Source: Furcasterigmium furcatum (taxonomy: Eukaryota > Ascomycota > Sordariomycetes > Glomerellales > Plectosphaerellaceae). From it: 64,000 nt of DNA. Shown here piece after piece: positions 12,101 to 23,184 of this stretch (position 1 is the first letter of the stretch; the number at the start of each line of letters is the position of its first letter). The stretch covers positions 312,961 to 376,960 of the forward strand of contig BCIA01000006.1 of the NCBI GenBank assembly GCA_001599815.1. The letters are read 5' to 3'. The notes beneath the pieces are model-generated. The model saw nothing but the letters and a program-made list of their open reading frames with translations, was not told the origin of the DNA and ran no database searches. The translations under genes and the position numbers were made by a program.

Positions 12101-15100
12101 TGGCTTGCGGCGTCGAACTTGGAATCTGCCTTCACGGCTATGTTCGAGTGGCGCTGGGTGTCTGGGAACAGAACCAGTCCCGTGCTCGACAGCAGACCTA
12201 ATGCTCTCGTGCATGAGGCCGGCTCGGGATAACGGTGGCTAATGGCGTCCTTGAATGCATACTTGATATGACTTGGTATCAGGGAGGTCGTTCCTCGTTG
12301 ATCCTAGATTGCCCCAGAAATGGTTAGCAAGGGTGATCAGCATGGAGGTGGGCCAGAGTGACTTTCAGTTTCCATCTTCATCCTCGGGCGCACTTGGGAG
12401 GGCCCAGCGATGCTCGGCCGCAATCTCGTAGCGTCGGCTGGTAGTCTTAGGCGGTCGGCTTCTGATGCGATGACTTTCTTGTTCCATGACACGAAAGGAA
12501 GATATTCCGCTATACATGGATCTGCAAAAGGGTGATTTGGTTGAACTCGGAAAGCACCACACCACTTTCCGTGATGATGGTGTCAGGTCCTGATCAAAGA
12601 TGTAGTATGATACGTACACTTGAGCCAACGCATGGATACTAGTACATGTGAAAAGAGGGTGGGTGCACCCGCGACGAGTTATTGGTGGGGGACTGCGTTG
12701 GGTTGGGGGCGGGACGGTGTCGGTACGACTACAATGCGGCTGATGACGCCTGGGCACCTTGAACTTGTAGTGCATTTCGTGTTCAGCCTGCGAGGTGTGC
12801 AGGTTTCGGTTCTTGTCGACGTGCCTCTCGAAGACAGATGGCTCGGGACACTATGCATGGGCTGATGGTCGCGAGATCTGGGGACGTTTTCGATTCCAGC
12901 GTCGAGAAGTGCCATCCTCCAGGCCGTGTGCCCACACGTCCAACTGACCGGATGTGAGAAGGTTTCGTGGCCCAGGTGGTTGATCGAAAGAGCAACCAAA
13001 AGCGTACGAGGCTCAGGCCCGAATCGCAGGAGTGGCAGGCATCTTGAATGTTCGAATGGTGGCGCGTGTGCTGCGACTGGGACGCCGATCGCGGTGGCCT
13101 CGACAAGAAAGGAACGTACAAGCTGTAGTTGAGACGCAGTCTTGGAGGCAGGCCTGATGGTTTGATGTGCGAGTTGGCCGTGGCCAGCTGGGGCGACCCC
13201 TGTCTCCTTTGACGCGGAAGTATGACTTTTGGTGGGTGCTCGGGGACGCCGGGACTTTGCTTCTGCGCGGCGACAGTCGAGGGGAGACCGCCTTGTTGGT
13301 TGGGAGGGCTGGTGATGCTCTTTTGCAAAGACGATGGGTAGGAAAGTAGATAGAACCCTGGAGCAGAGGGTGCCGTGGCAGATGAAGTGCCGTGCGCTTG
13401 GTGGGCACCATCGACGTGAATGTTGTCAAGTCGGAAGCTTGTGTTGCTTGAGGGTGTTGGAGCCGACATTTTTGGAACCTCCACTGACTCGGGGGTCCTC
13501 TCCCTGCCACTCCTTCCTTGTTAGTCCTATTGCCCTGCTAAGAGATCCCATCGAGATGACTTACAGCTTGAGCGTGCGTCCTGGAGCATGCTCCGGGAGT
13601 TCAGCCTTGGAGAAGGCGTTTTGTAGCGAAGGCATGTCCTTTTCTTGGCGCAGAATGGGGCTGCAATCTGACTCATTGTGAATGGTCCCGGCAGCTGAGT
13701 CTTGGTTGCCCATGTCGGACAGAACCCGGGGTTCTGAGCACGGAGGATCTTGATGGTGGACATCTGGCGGGTTTGGTCAGTCGAGCACATGACAGGAGCA
13801 AAGTCAACACACGCGGGATGCAGTGTAAGGCTTTCGCATGTCCTCCAGTTGGTGGAAGTGGTGGATTCAGTCATGCTGAAGTGCCTTGTGCCTGGAAGAT
13901 TTCGCCAGACTTGCTCAGTTGCTGCGGGGATGCGGCTGTAGAGAAATGCCTATCCGCTTCTTGTGTCTGGGTGCCTGCATGCTTGTTTTTGAGACTTGAG
14001 TCAGTTGGGTGCTTAACCGCAAGGGGAAGGAAAGTCAAACCTGCCATGATCATGAACCGTTGGGTGAGAAGAGAAGTAGAGCAGGCCGACAGCGCCAGTA
14101 GATCGACCACCACCCGTCTTGTTAGCTTGCCTGTTGATGCCTCGGTGGGCTTGGTGGGGAGACAGACACGAAGGTTCTGGGCACGCTAGAATATGTAGAT
14201 CATGTGAAAGCTCCCGATATGGCAAGGAGGACGGGGTAGGCTGAGGCAATAAGACTCTGAGGCAGCCTGTTGTACAAGGCGAGAAATGCGCTGGGGGCAC
14301 GGCTGTGGAATGGGATGTTCTGGACTTTGACGGTTGATCGAAGGGTTCGACAGTCTGATGCGTGCACACATCGTCTGGTTTTTTTGAGAGGAGGCGGCGC
14401 CAACGTTGGGCTCGAACGCGGAATGTGATGGTTGTGTGTGACTGAAGATGCTGGCCGCTGTGGAGTTGGAAGTCTTGTCCTCGATGGAGAGATGTGACTC
14501 GGTCCTTCTTTGAGGATTTGGCTTGCTTGAGTGTGTGGCGATGCCAATGCCGCCCTTGCGCTTGAATATGTGACTGCAGGACCAACCGTGCCTGGGAGAG
14601 CGACTGAGGGTGTCGAAGGGAGTAACGCGGGAGCCAGGCGTTGCTGAGGGCCCTTCGAACGAGGGTGGGATCGTAATGACAGCTGCTCTTTGGAAAGGAG
14701 GGAGGGTCCTCGCCGCGCACGCAACTGGATGCGTGTTTCTCCGGACGGCCTTTGGCTCTTTGCCGGAAGATGGGGATGATGAGCTCCAAAGGCCGCTTCT
14801 CCGAGGACTCTTGTGTTGCGTCGACCTTGTGCTTGTCTTGCAGTGGCCCGATATGTATGAGCTCGGAGTGCCAGCCAGCATGTGGACTTGGTGCTGAGGT
14901 GAAGTGGCTCAGAGTTGACCGGTGGAGGGTCGTGCCGGTGACAGGCTGTTTCGCCTGGCTCGGAGGATGTGATGATGTTTGAAAGCCTCGAGCTGCTCGT
15001 CTGCCGAGTTCTGGGACTTGTGACTGGTGTTTCTTGCCTTGTGTCGACCGCTTGAGTGGCGAGTCATCGGTGAATGAAGCATCGCCCGCCTGGTGAAGCC

Positions 15101-17540
15101 TGATGAGACTTCCGTCGAGATCAATGTGATTGTTGTTTATGTGGTGTGACGACCATGTTGTCCCAAGTGAACGCCAGGTGGATGCCGAGGTGTTTGTTGA
15201 TGTCGAGCCCAACGGTGGCGACTGGGGATCCGTGGCTGTTCGCAGCAAAGACCGAGCATTATTCTCAAGGCACTGCAAATGTCATCTCTTCTACCGTGTC
15301 AGAGCGGCATTCTATGAGTAGTTAAATGAGAAACGCACAGCAGGGTGTCGAAAAACCAGGAAAGTAGACTCGTCGATGGCGGTTGCGTCGTTGCGTGGCA
15401 TATCGGACTGTCCGGTCCAAAATCGGCAGGCGCGATCTTCCACACCCACTTGCCAGAGTCTGCACCTTGGCACCAATCGAATCTCTCCCCGCCCCGTGGT
15501 GAAACGCGAACCGAGAAGCCCGAGGCACCTTCCACTCCCCGAAACCCAGCAAGAACACATCAAGTCAGAAGCGATCGAGCCTTCTCTTCTATCGTTGACC
15601 TTTGCTCTTGTCACCGGCACTTCTTGATTCCCTCCTCTTCCTGCAACTCAGCAGAACGAGCCTATCCAACTCGTCTTTCTTGCACTGCATCAATCTCGTA
15701 TGAGCTTGAAGAAGACTTTGGACAAGCAACATCCATTCCACTCGATCTCGGGCCATTCCAGCTGACCTCGCCATAGCCGACAATCTCGATGTCCCCGCCT
15801 CGATGACCTCCCGTCACGACCTCCCTTCACGACCTTCCTCTTTGTCACCGAAGGTGCAGTATAGCCAGAACCGCGAAGTCATCAGTCATCATTCCTCCAC
15901 CCAACCTCTCTTCGGCTAACTGGGGTTTGACGGTTCCGGCCCAGGGTTTGCTGCGTCCCCTTTCTTCTTCGTTCCAGGAATACAAGTAACGATGTGAAAA
16001 GACAGGCCAGAAAGTCTTTGAGTGCCCTGAACTCGCGGTGAAGAAGGCCCGCAAGAGATGTTCTTCGGGTGTTGCCCACGAGGAGTTGACAAGCCCCGAC
16101 CGGCGCGGTCCTGGCCCGTCCTCGCCCGTCCTCGCCGTCCTTCCGACTCGTCTTCGGACACGCACTTTGCTGGCAATGCCATTCAGGGTTTTCAGTCCAC
16201 CAGCGCTTGGCAGGCTGTGGGTCGTGAGGTGGCTCATCCGCGCCATGGGCATACGGCCCCAGCTGAACCATCGATTTCTTTGTCTGTCAAAGCGCCCATC
16301 ATTACAGTCACAGTCACAGCCACTTGGAAGGGCACACCTCCCCCCTTCGTCTCCCCACTCGGTCCTTCTCTCCACGCGCCGACATCCGACCATTTCCTTT
16401 CACCTTATCCCTCAACCACCCCGGGTACGGCCAGGCCGACCTGAAAAGAACGCCTTTGTTTTGTCTTGCCTCAGAAGCCAAGAGAGGTCGCATCTTTCCG
16501 CCTATTTGACCACCTTCTCTCAGGCACCAGCAATCTGATCCACCAACTTCCCCGCTGTTCTCAAATCAGCTGACTTGTATTCCATCCATCATCTGTTCTC
16601 CCGGGTGCCTGCTGGTAGGAATTGTATGGTCCTGAACGTCAGGGTAAGGACGAGTGATCAAGTCCTTTGCGAGGCCCATGCGGTTAGACATGTGAAGATA
16701 GCGGAACAGCAACGGTTGCTAGCGGTTCAAGACCGCTAGATGAAGAAGGAATGGCTTTGGAGGTTTGAGGCTCACGGAATTGCTTGTTGCTAGCTCGCGG
16801 AGAACCCTTAGGCAACTGGCAGTGATGGACGCTATGGAATGGGAGTCAAGTCTGTTCTGGAAGCAGTTCATGCGGCAACGAACAGTTTCCAGGCGAGCAA
16901 AGTGTCAGTAGGATATAGAGCAAAAGACGGAAGGCCATATATGTGTTCAGCTTGGATGTTGTAGTCCGGGGCATGTCGATGGGCTTGTAACAGACTTGTA
17001 GGAGGGACAAGTTGAGATTTTGTCGTAGAGTTTCCGGGGGACTCGCGAGGGGTCGCAGGCTTGCCCCGAGTGGACAACTTGGCTTGGTTGAAAAGATACA
17101 CGTGGAGATGCAGAACGAAATGTCGCGAATCCATCGGGATGGTTGCACGATTGGCGTCAGACTAGGTGAGCCCACCACCACCGAGGAGCGTGAGAGCGTT
17201 GGCGCGGGACATCTCGGTCGTCACTAGAGAGATTAGTTCTTGTCGCGGACGTAGGCGCAAGGCTGTTTGCAAGGTTGTTCCAACATAGGAACCGAGCACA
17301 AGCTCACAAGCTGGAGCACTGTGAAGTCTCGCAAGAGCTGTGGTTATGAGGGAGCTGAAGACTCCCAAGGTCGGATGGAGGGGCAAAGGACTCATGGCAC
17401 AAGCTCATGCGAATAGGGAAGCAAACGGCACCTGGGGATTCCGAAGGCCCCGGATGGACTAGCAAGGACGAAGGGTTAGCGGTACTGGGGGCGTCAGTTC
17501 CGGAGGAGAAACGCTTACCGAGGCCTACTTCCAATTACCA
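9130..17540. other. Gene desert with long unassigned frames
   Basis: Long open frames exist on the minus strand (for example 10,793-11,452, 12,783-13,484 and 14,013-15,278, the last 421 codons). Their composition is Ser/Pro/His/Arg-rich with no recognisable domain, and overlapping frames are equally open, so I do not call them genes. A 3 x 12-bp minisatellite (GGTGGCTTCTGG) lies at 9464-9499. Confidence 0.45.
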
Positions 17541-17559
17541 GGGGTGGCGATACAGAGAT

Positions 17560-17980
17560 TGCCGGGAAGAAGGTCGGGGTCCTTTTGAACCTTCCAGGCA
17601 CTGACGGTAGAGGCGGCCGTCGGGGGCACCCATGTGGAAGTAGAGGTCCCAGTTGAAGTAGAGGTCCCAGTTGAAGTAGAGGTCCCAGTGGAAGTAGAGG
17701 TCCCAGTGGAAGTAGAGGTCCCAGTGGAATTCCTCGCGGCGGAGTCTGGGAAGCCTTGGTTCTGAAGTCCACGAATTTGACATCGCAGTCAGGAGCAGTC
17801 GAATGGTTGCATCGGAAAGTAGCTCATACAATCGTCCATACCGCTGCCCAGAACCAAGTAACTACCTCGAACTTCCGCAGAAACGTTGCTCCTCTCCAAA
17901 CTGGGAGAGATTCAGACGTGCCATAGCACAAGATGAAAATGACCCAGGCCCTTCAAGGCCAATCAAGTCAACCGTCACGC
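17560..17980 (+). repeat. Diverged duplicate, copy B
   Basis: Counterpart of 8720-9110. It encodes SSPNWERFRRAIA on the plus strand and carries the expanded 18-bp array at 17,634-17,723. Both copies lie in the same gene desert, about 8.8 kb apart and in the same orientation. Confidence 0.6.
17634..17723. repeat. 18-bp minisatellite, five units
   Basis: Five head-to-tail units of GTGGAAGTAGAGGTCCCA occur, two with GTT in place of GTG. Read on the minus strand, each unit gives the hexapeptide WDLYF[HN]. Because 18 is a multiple of three, expansion keeps any reading frame. Copy A at 8822-8839 has a single unit. Confidence 0.9.
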
Positions 17981-18081
17981 CGGGATGGTGGCACTCGTTG
18001 ACACGGCAATCGTGTTCCGTCAAGTCGGCGGACAAAGAGAATGCGAAAGGCTTTCTGGGTAGCAGAATCAGATGGCGATGA
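17803..18081 (+). CDS. Possible small gene or exon, unknown family (copy B)
   Basis: A 92-codon frame begins at an initiator-like codon at 17,803 with a Ser-rich N-terminus (VASESSSYNRP) and contains SSPNWERFRRAIA. It parallels the frame at 8920 and diverges from it after GPSRP. No known domain was found. Confidence rests only on conservation between the two copies. Confidence 0.28.
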   Translation: MVASESSSYNRPYRCPEPSNYLELPQKRCSSPNWERFRRAIAQDENDPGPSRPIKSTVTPGWWHSLTRQSCSVKSADKENAKGFLGSRIRWR

Positions 18082-19883
18082 CCTGGGCATTGGGTAGTAG
18101 CGGGGCTGGTGGTCGGTGGCGGACGCTGAACCTGAGCTTCTCGGGTCAGCGGTTGATCGGAGGAGGCGAGGCCAGTCCGTTCAAAGGCTGCCTCGGAGAA
18201 TGCACCAGCGTGGCAGGGGAAGTGCCAGCAGACGCCGCCATGGCCCCTTCCTTTCAGGCACTTGACTCGCATCCATAGGTGTCTGGTCGCCACGCACACA
18301 GACTCCGACATAGGTCCAGCGCATGACCTCGATGGCAACTCCGATCTTCTGAGAGAACCTTCGGAGGGCCGCGATCAAGGTCCGATCGCCGCGGGAGGTG
18401 AAGAACATCCGGGTTATGTCGTTATGGGGAGTTTTATGCTGGGGTCGGCGGTGCGAGTATCGTCGGAACGTGCAGAGGTCGCAACGAGCACAGTAGATTG
18501 GTTCACATTCGGTTGAGATGTGTAATGTGCGTGACTGACGCGGTTTGCGCTCGATCTCTGGGTCGGACGCAGCCTGCAGGGGGCGTTGTACAGCAAGTGG
18601 CACAGTTGCTTAAGTGATGCGTGATTGGAATTAAGTCCGACATCTCGGTGGATTGCATTGGAGGTTGGTCTTGTCGATCAGGGCTCCACGCCCTGAACTC
18701 ATTGATACACGAGGAGAATCGATGCCGAACTCCCCGAGAGAATGGTGGGATCGCCTGGGGATACCATCCTTTCAGGGGTTGATCGAAGAGTTCTGGATGC
18801 GAATTGAGATGTTCATGCATACTTTTGGATGAGAACACATCGTGAAGTGGCAGTGTCGGGGGCATTTGGGCTTGCGGGGTGGAGTGGACGTGACGAGATC
18901 TTGGTGCGAAGGAGGTCAGAGGTGGAACAGATGGGATGGAATAGAGGCCTTACAAGTAGTGTGAGAGGAGCAAACGATGACCAGTGATTGGAGGCAGGAC
19001 AAGGGTTTTGGTACCAAATCTGTCGAGGCAAAGAAAGGTCAGCTCATTCGCAACGGTCCCCAAAGTTGAAGAGGAACATGAAGTGTTTTCCAAAGTCTGC
19101 AACGAAAGAGCACATGGGTGACCAACAGGAACGTAGCCTCGCGTGCGGCCTCTCTTTGCATATGGTGTTGGTGCGAGACAAGTTTTCAGAGCGTAACTTC
19201 GGCCATAGGTGAAGGGAGCGTGACCAAGAAGAAGAGGGGAGCTTGATGGAGCAGGAAGGCGTCAGGATCCATTGAATATGAAATGGGAAATGGGAAAGGG
19301 CCTTCGAGTCAAGGTATGTGTTGACGCGGCGGGATGTAGACCTACTCGTCCACCTCAGGCGGGTGCCGACTTGAACCTGAGGCAGAATGAGGTGAAGGGC
19401 ATCGGGGCACCCTCCAGGGGACGGGAGGCCCAGGGTAATTTCCTGTAGGCGCGTCTCCGGCGGGCTGCTTTCCTGTACCCACCTAGGTAGGTACCTACGC
19501 GGGCGGTTCCTGCTACAGGGCACGTGACCCCTCTGGGTGGTCTGCACGGTCCCGGGCACCCCTTGGACGTTCCACAGCCATGGATACATCCTTCTTACCT
19601 CACATCTTAACTTGACCTCGGACTACAACAATGGTAGCAAGAGGTTGCTACGACCTGTTTTCATCGCCTATACCCTCCTTGCTCCCATTCACCCATTTGT
19701 TTCAATCTTTCCTTGAGTTTCGTTTGTCAGCCGGTACCTCGTCGGTTGGGTTGCCTTGCTTGCCGGACTTGCCTTCCATGGGCAGTTGACCACCTCTCCC
19801 TTCGTCTTCGCTGCTTCACAAGATTCCAATTTCCATCGCTTGCAAACCGCCGCCACGTCTGCTTCTGGTCCAAGTCGAAGACC
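18082..19883. other. Intergenic, nothing recognised
   Basis: No supported gene. An AGGTACCT-type palindrome lies near 19,485-19,500. Confidence 0.5.
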
Positions 19884-20241
19884 ATGCGTATCGGAATTAC
19901 CCCGTTCGACCTCCAGAGCTTGTCGCCGAATCCATTGGCCCTGGGGACTCTTCTTCCTCGTCGTATTCGTTTTCTCTATGACACGCCGGCGGCAGATTCC
20001 AGGAGTGCATCGATCACGACAGGGATCTTCAGCTCGAAGCGACGGGCAACCCCTACCCAACCAGCTGCCTCAAAGGAACCGAATATTGACGCTCTGAAAG
20101 ACCAGATCGAGCGGGAGCCCATGTCGAGAGATCTCCTCGGAAAAGGCCCCTATCTACCGGTATGTGATGACACGGAGCTTCTGCAAAGCCAATTTGAACT
20201 AACCTCAGCAGCTCAAGCGACCTGATGTCCCGTCCCATTGA
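19884..20241 (+). CDS. Possible small two-exon gene, hypothetical
   Basis: ATG at 19,884 opens a 92-codon frame ending in MSRDLLGKGPYLP. A well-formed candidate intron follows at 20,160-20,211, with donor GTATGT, branch GAACTAACC and acceptor CAGCAG. After splicing the frame continues LKRPDVPSH and stops at 20,241, giving about 101 residues. The product is basic in the middle and has no recognised domain. The good splice signals are the main support. If the intron is retained, the frame runs on to 20,225. This could be chance. Confidence 0.3.
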
Positions 20242-21690
20242 TGCCAACAACCCCTCAGCGCCAAATTCGACGTTGGAATCCGTTGCCCCCCTCCCAGACT
20301 GCCATCTCTTCTGCATGCTACACAGTATGCCCCGTCGCATTTCGTCATTTCAGGTCACAGATTCTTTTGTGTCGACACTTCTTGCAAATACCAGTGGAGG
20401 CAACCACTTTTACGGGCGCCGACAAGTCGACGTTTGAGCGAATCGCGGGGACAGCGTCCCCGCTTCACCCCTGGCAAGGGCGGCAGTGCACGAAACTGCC
20501 TGGAAGTCAACACAACTCGCCGATCGAGCCGAAACAAGTCATGATTCCCGAGAAGCAGGCAAGTCACACATGATTGGGTTCAAAATGCTGGAAGTGGAAA
20601 CCCTCTCACCAATCTCATTCTCTCCAGGTTCACACCTTAAGCAAATGACACTGCAATGCTCCCTGGCATAACAGCCATTTGCCGTCGCTTCTGGCACTCG
20701 GGCGTAAGTCAAAACAAGTCAATACACCCTCTCGATTTGTTCATAGCTGATCTTCCTCTTTCACAGCTCTGATGGGGGCCGCTGTAGCGAATATGCCTCC
20801 GCTCGGCATGAAGGATTTGAGAGGACTGCATCCTTTCTTCACCCCGGGCAAAGTCGAACATGCTAGGAAAGACGAGCCTTCAACCCCCAGCACACCTCAC
20901 AGGTCAGCGGAAGTGAGCCATGTTTTCCGAGAAGCATGCGTGGAGCACAGCGATGTGGTTGCTGGCGGCACCCAGGATGTCAGATTGTGTCAAGACTTGG
21001 ACGATGGAGCTACGGGTTGGTGAAATTAAAGCCGGGGAATAGGATCAGCCAGACCTTGTCGCGTCATCCAGACGGGTGTGTCAAGCAAGCTAGATATCTC
21101 TCATGTTGTCTGAGTTGGCAACAAAGAGGCTATTTCTGAACCGCTTGCTTCTAAAACTCTGCTGCAGATGACACGTGCATGTGCAACTCGATTGAAGCTC
21201 GACTTTTAGGTCAGTTCAGGGCCAGACTCAAACTCCCCAGACGTTCAGGCGACACCAATGGCCATGGTAACATCTTGCGGGCATCTCGCAGTCTTCTGGT
21301 TGGTTTGCTGTTCGGCAGTCAAGTCATGGCGTGAGCACGCCATTTTCGTTGGAAAGGAATGGATACTTCCACTGATATCTATCTGCCCTTCTGCCTCACA
21401 CGTCCATCTGATCTTCGGATCTGTGACTTGAGACATCCAGCCCTCCAAGGCGGACACATGCCGGTGCAGCGTCTGCCGCAGGCTCAGGCCACATCATCCC
21501 GTGTCTGCATACTGACATGACCAGCCTCTCTAACTACTGACATACTTACCTCAGTATGTACTTGCTAGAGTGATCCAATAAGCGAACCTCCGGCTCAAGT
21601 TACATTTCAGACATTCTTCATGGTGATATGCGGGTTACTCGCTGGTGGTTGTGAAAGTCTGCCTTACTCTTTGGTGCCCTTGATCATGGA
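20242..21690. other. Intergenic, nothing recognised
   Basis: No supported gene was found in this stretch. Confidence 0.5.
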
Positions 21691-21691
21691 G

Positions 21692-21800
21692 TTTCCTTAA
21701 TTGCGTGCTTGAAGTTCTGGCTTTGAGGGAAGGAGCGACAAAAATTCGTCCAGGGGAGGGGATTTCGAACCCTTTGCAAAATTTTGTCCAGCTGGTGGCC
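21692..21800 (-). repeat. Dispersed repeat copy 1 (SINE-like?)
   Basis: This stretch aligns by eye with 33,846-33,965 in the same orientation. Shared words include AAGTTCTGGCT/AACTTCTGGCT, GGAAGGA, GTCCAGG/GCCCAGG, CTTTGCAAA and GTCCAGCTG. On the minus strand it contains GGTTCGAAATCC, close to a Pol III B box, followed by a T5 run. A tRNA-derived short element is possible but not shown. A 10-bp inverted repeat (TTGATCTCCT at 21,896 with AGGAGATCAA at 21,958) lies just downstream. Confidence 0.45.
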
Positions 21801-22195
21801 GACTCGAAATCTTCTCTCCCTCCCCCCCAAGCCAACCCACGCAAACTTGTATGTTCCCCATCGATCCCCTGAAGCCACGGCATTGCGGCGCCTCTTTGAT
21901 CTCCTACCTGAATCTTGGTACCTATACATTACTCTTTAGTAATAGTTAAGGACTAGGAGGAGATCAATCCCGGCGCCAGGCCGCTCCCAGTCTCTGGTTT
22001 GCATGCTGACTTCTTTTGCAGTTCTGTCCGGCTTCTACCTCTCCCTCTCCGGCAACTTTCCAACGTACGACCCAGCGTTTCCGCCACGTTTCCGCCTTGC
22101 AGCCGCCGCTAACATCAAGTCTTTTAGTTTATTTCACACCTCCACCTAACCGCCGCGCCCATCATGTACGTTCTACCCTCTCACTCTCTCTCCAT

Positions 22196-23184
22196 ATGTC
22201 ACTCAGCACGTCCGCCTCGTCTCCGCCAGACTTCCGACGAGTTTTCGCAGGACACGCAATCACTAACGCCTCAGATAGGACTGGTCAGAAGCGCCCCGCC
22301 TCCACCGCCGGTCCGAGCAAGGCGGCGCCCAAGAAAAGGGTCAGGAAGAGCAAGGACAAGAAGGACGCCGAGGCTGGAGGACGCCGCAAGAAAAGGTTGG
22401 TTCCGACGCGACTCCGCCGCTATTCCGATGCCCCTGAACTAACGGGCTTAGCTGCATTCGTTGCCTCAAGAATGCCGAAGACCTCGACCACGAGGGGTGC
22501 TTCAACGTGGCTCGTGAGTTTCATTCTCTCTTTCCCGCCTTGCTTCCGCCTTGATTCCGCCTTGTTTCCGCCGTTTCTAATTCTAATTAGAGTCCACTTC
22601 TTCCGTCTGCCATCGCTGTTATAAGCTAGGCAAGGCCTGCCTCGAGGTCCCGGCGGCCTCCGCTACCGTCGCGAAGGCGGTTGTTACCGCCGTGGCCAAT
22701 ACCAAGGCCAACGACACCTCCGAGGTAAGCTCCCCAGTTTCCGCCTGGATTCCGCCTGTTTCCCGCCTAGATCCCGCTGTGTTCTTGGTGATTCCTTTCT
22801 CTGACCAGTTGTGTAGACTCGCAAGATTCTCAAGGACGCCGTTCTGGCGTTTAGCCGTTCGGTCCGGGGCCTTGACTCCCGTAAGGCGCTGAAGAAGAGT
22901 GCCGCCGCCAGCACCGCCGCCCCCCCGCGCAACCTCGAGGCGCGTCTGAACCGCATCGAGAGCATGCTCGAGCTCGTTCTCGAGGGCATGGTAAGTCTTC
23001 TTAGCATGAAACCGTCCGACGGTATTCCGCTGGTTGCCCGACACGAATCCGCCACTAACAGGCTTAGGGAATTGAACTCTCCGAGCTTGAGGACAAGGTC
23101 GCTGAGGAGGAAGAGGAGGAAGAGGAGGAGGATGGCGAGTCCGACTCCGGTGAGGAGGATGGCGAGGAGGCCGATGATAACTAA
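22196..23184 (+). CDS. Fungal basic/Cys-motif/acidic-tail protein, hypothetical
   Basis: Five exons: 22,196-22,395, 22,452-22,513, 22,591-22,724, 22,817-22,990 and 23,068-23,184. All phases agree and give 228 residues. The N-terminal third is Lys/Arg-rich (KKRVRKSKDKK), consistent with a nuclear protein. Then come CIRCLKN, an HEGC about 11 residues on, and CHRCYKLGKAC. The second motif is the CX2CX6C half of a Zn2Cys6-like cluster. A likely helical segment (EARLNRIESMLELVLEGM) precedes a very acidic tail (EEEEEEEEEDGESDSGEEDGEEADDN pattern, not one known domain). Similar Cys patterns occur in expanded, unnamed fungal families, some linked to repeats. The start at 22,196 is tentative, because a branch/acceptor-like CACTAACGCCTCAG at about 22,260 may mean an upstream exon. 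Introns and flanks are rich in TTCCGCC. Confidence 0.65.

Noticed and set aside
14013..15278. 421-codon minus-strand frame in the gene desert
   Set aside because: Long but Ser/His/Arg/Pro-rich, with equally open overlapping frames and no motif or splice logic.
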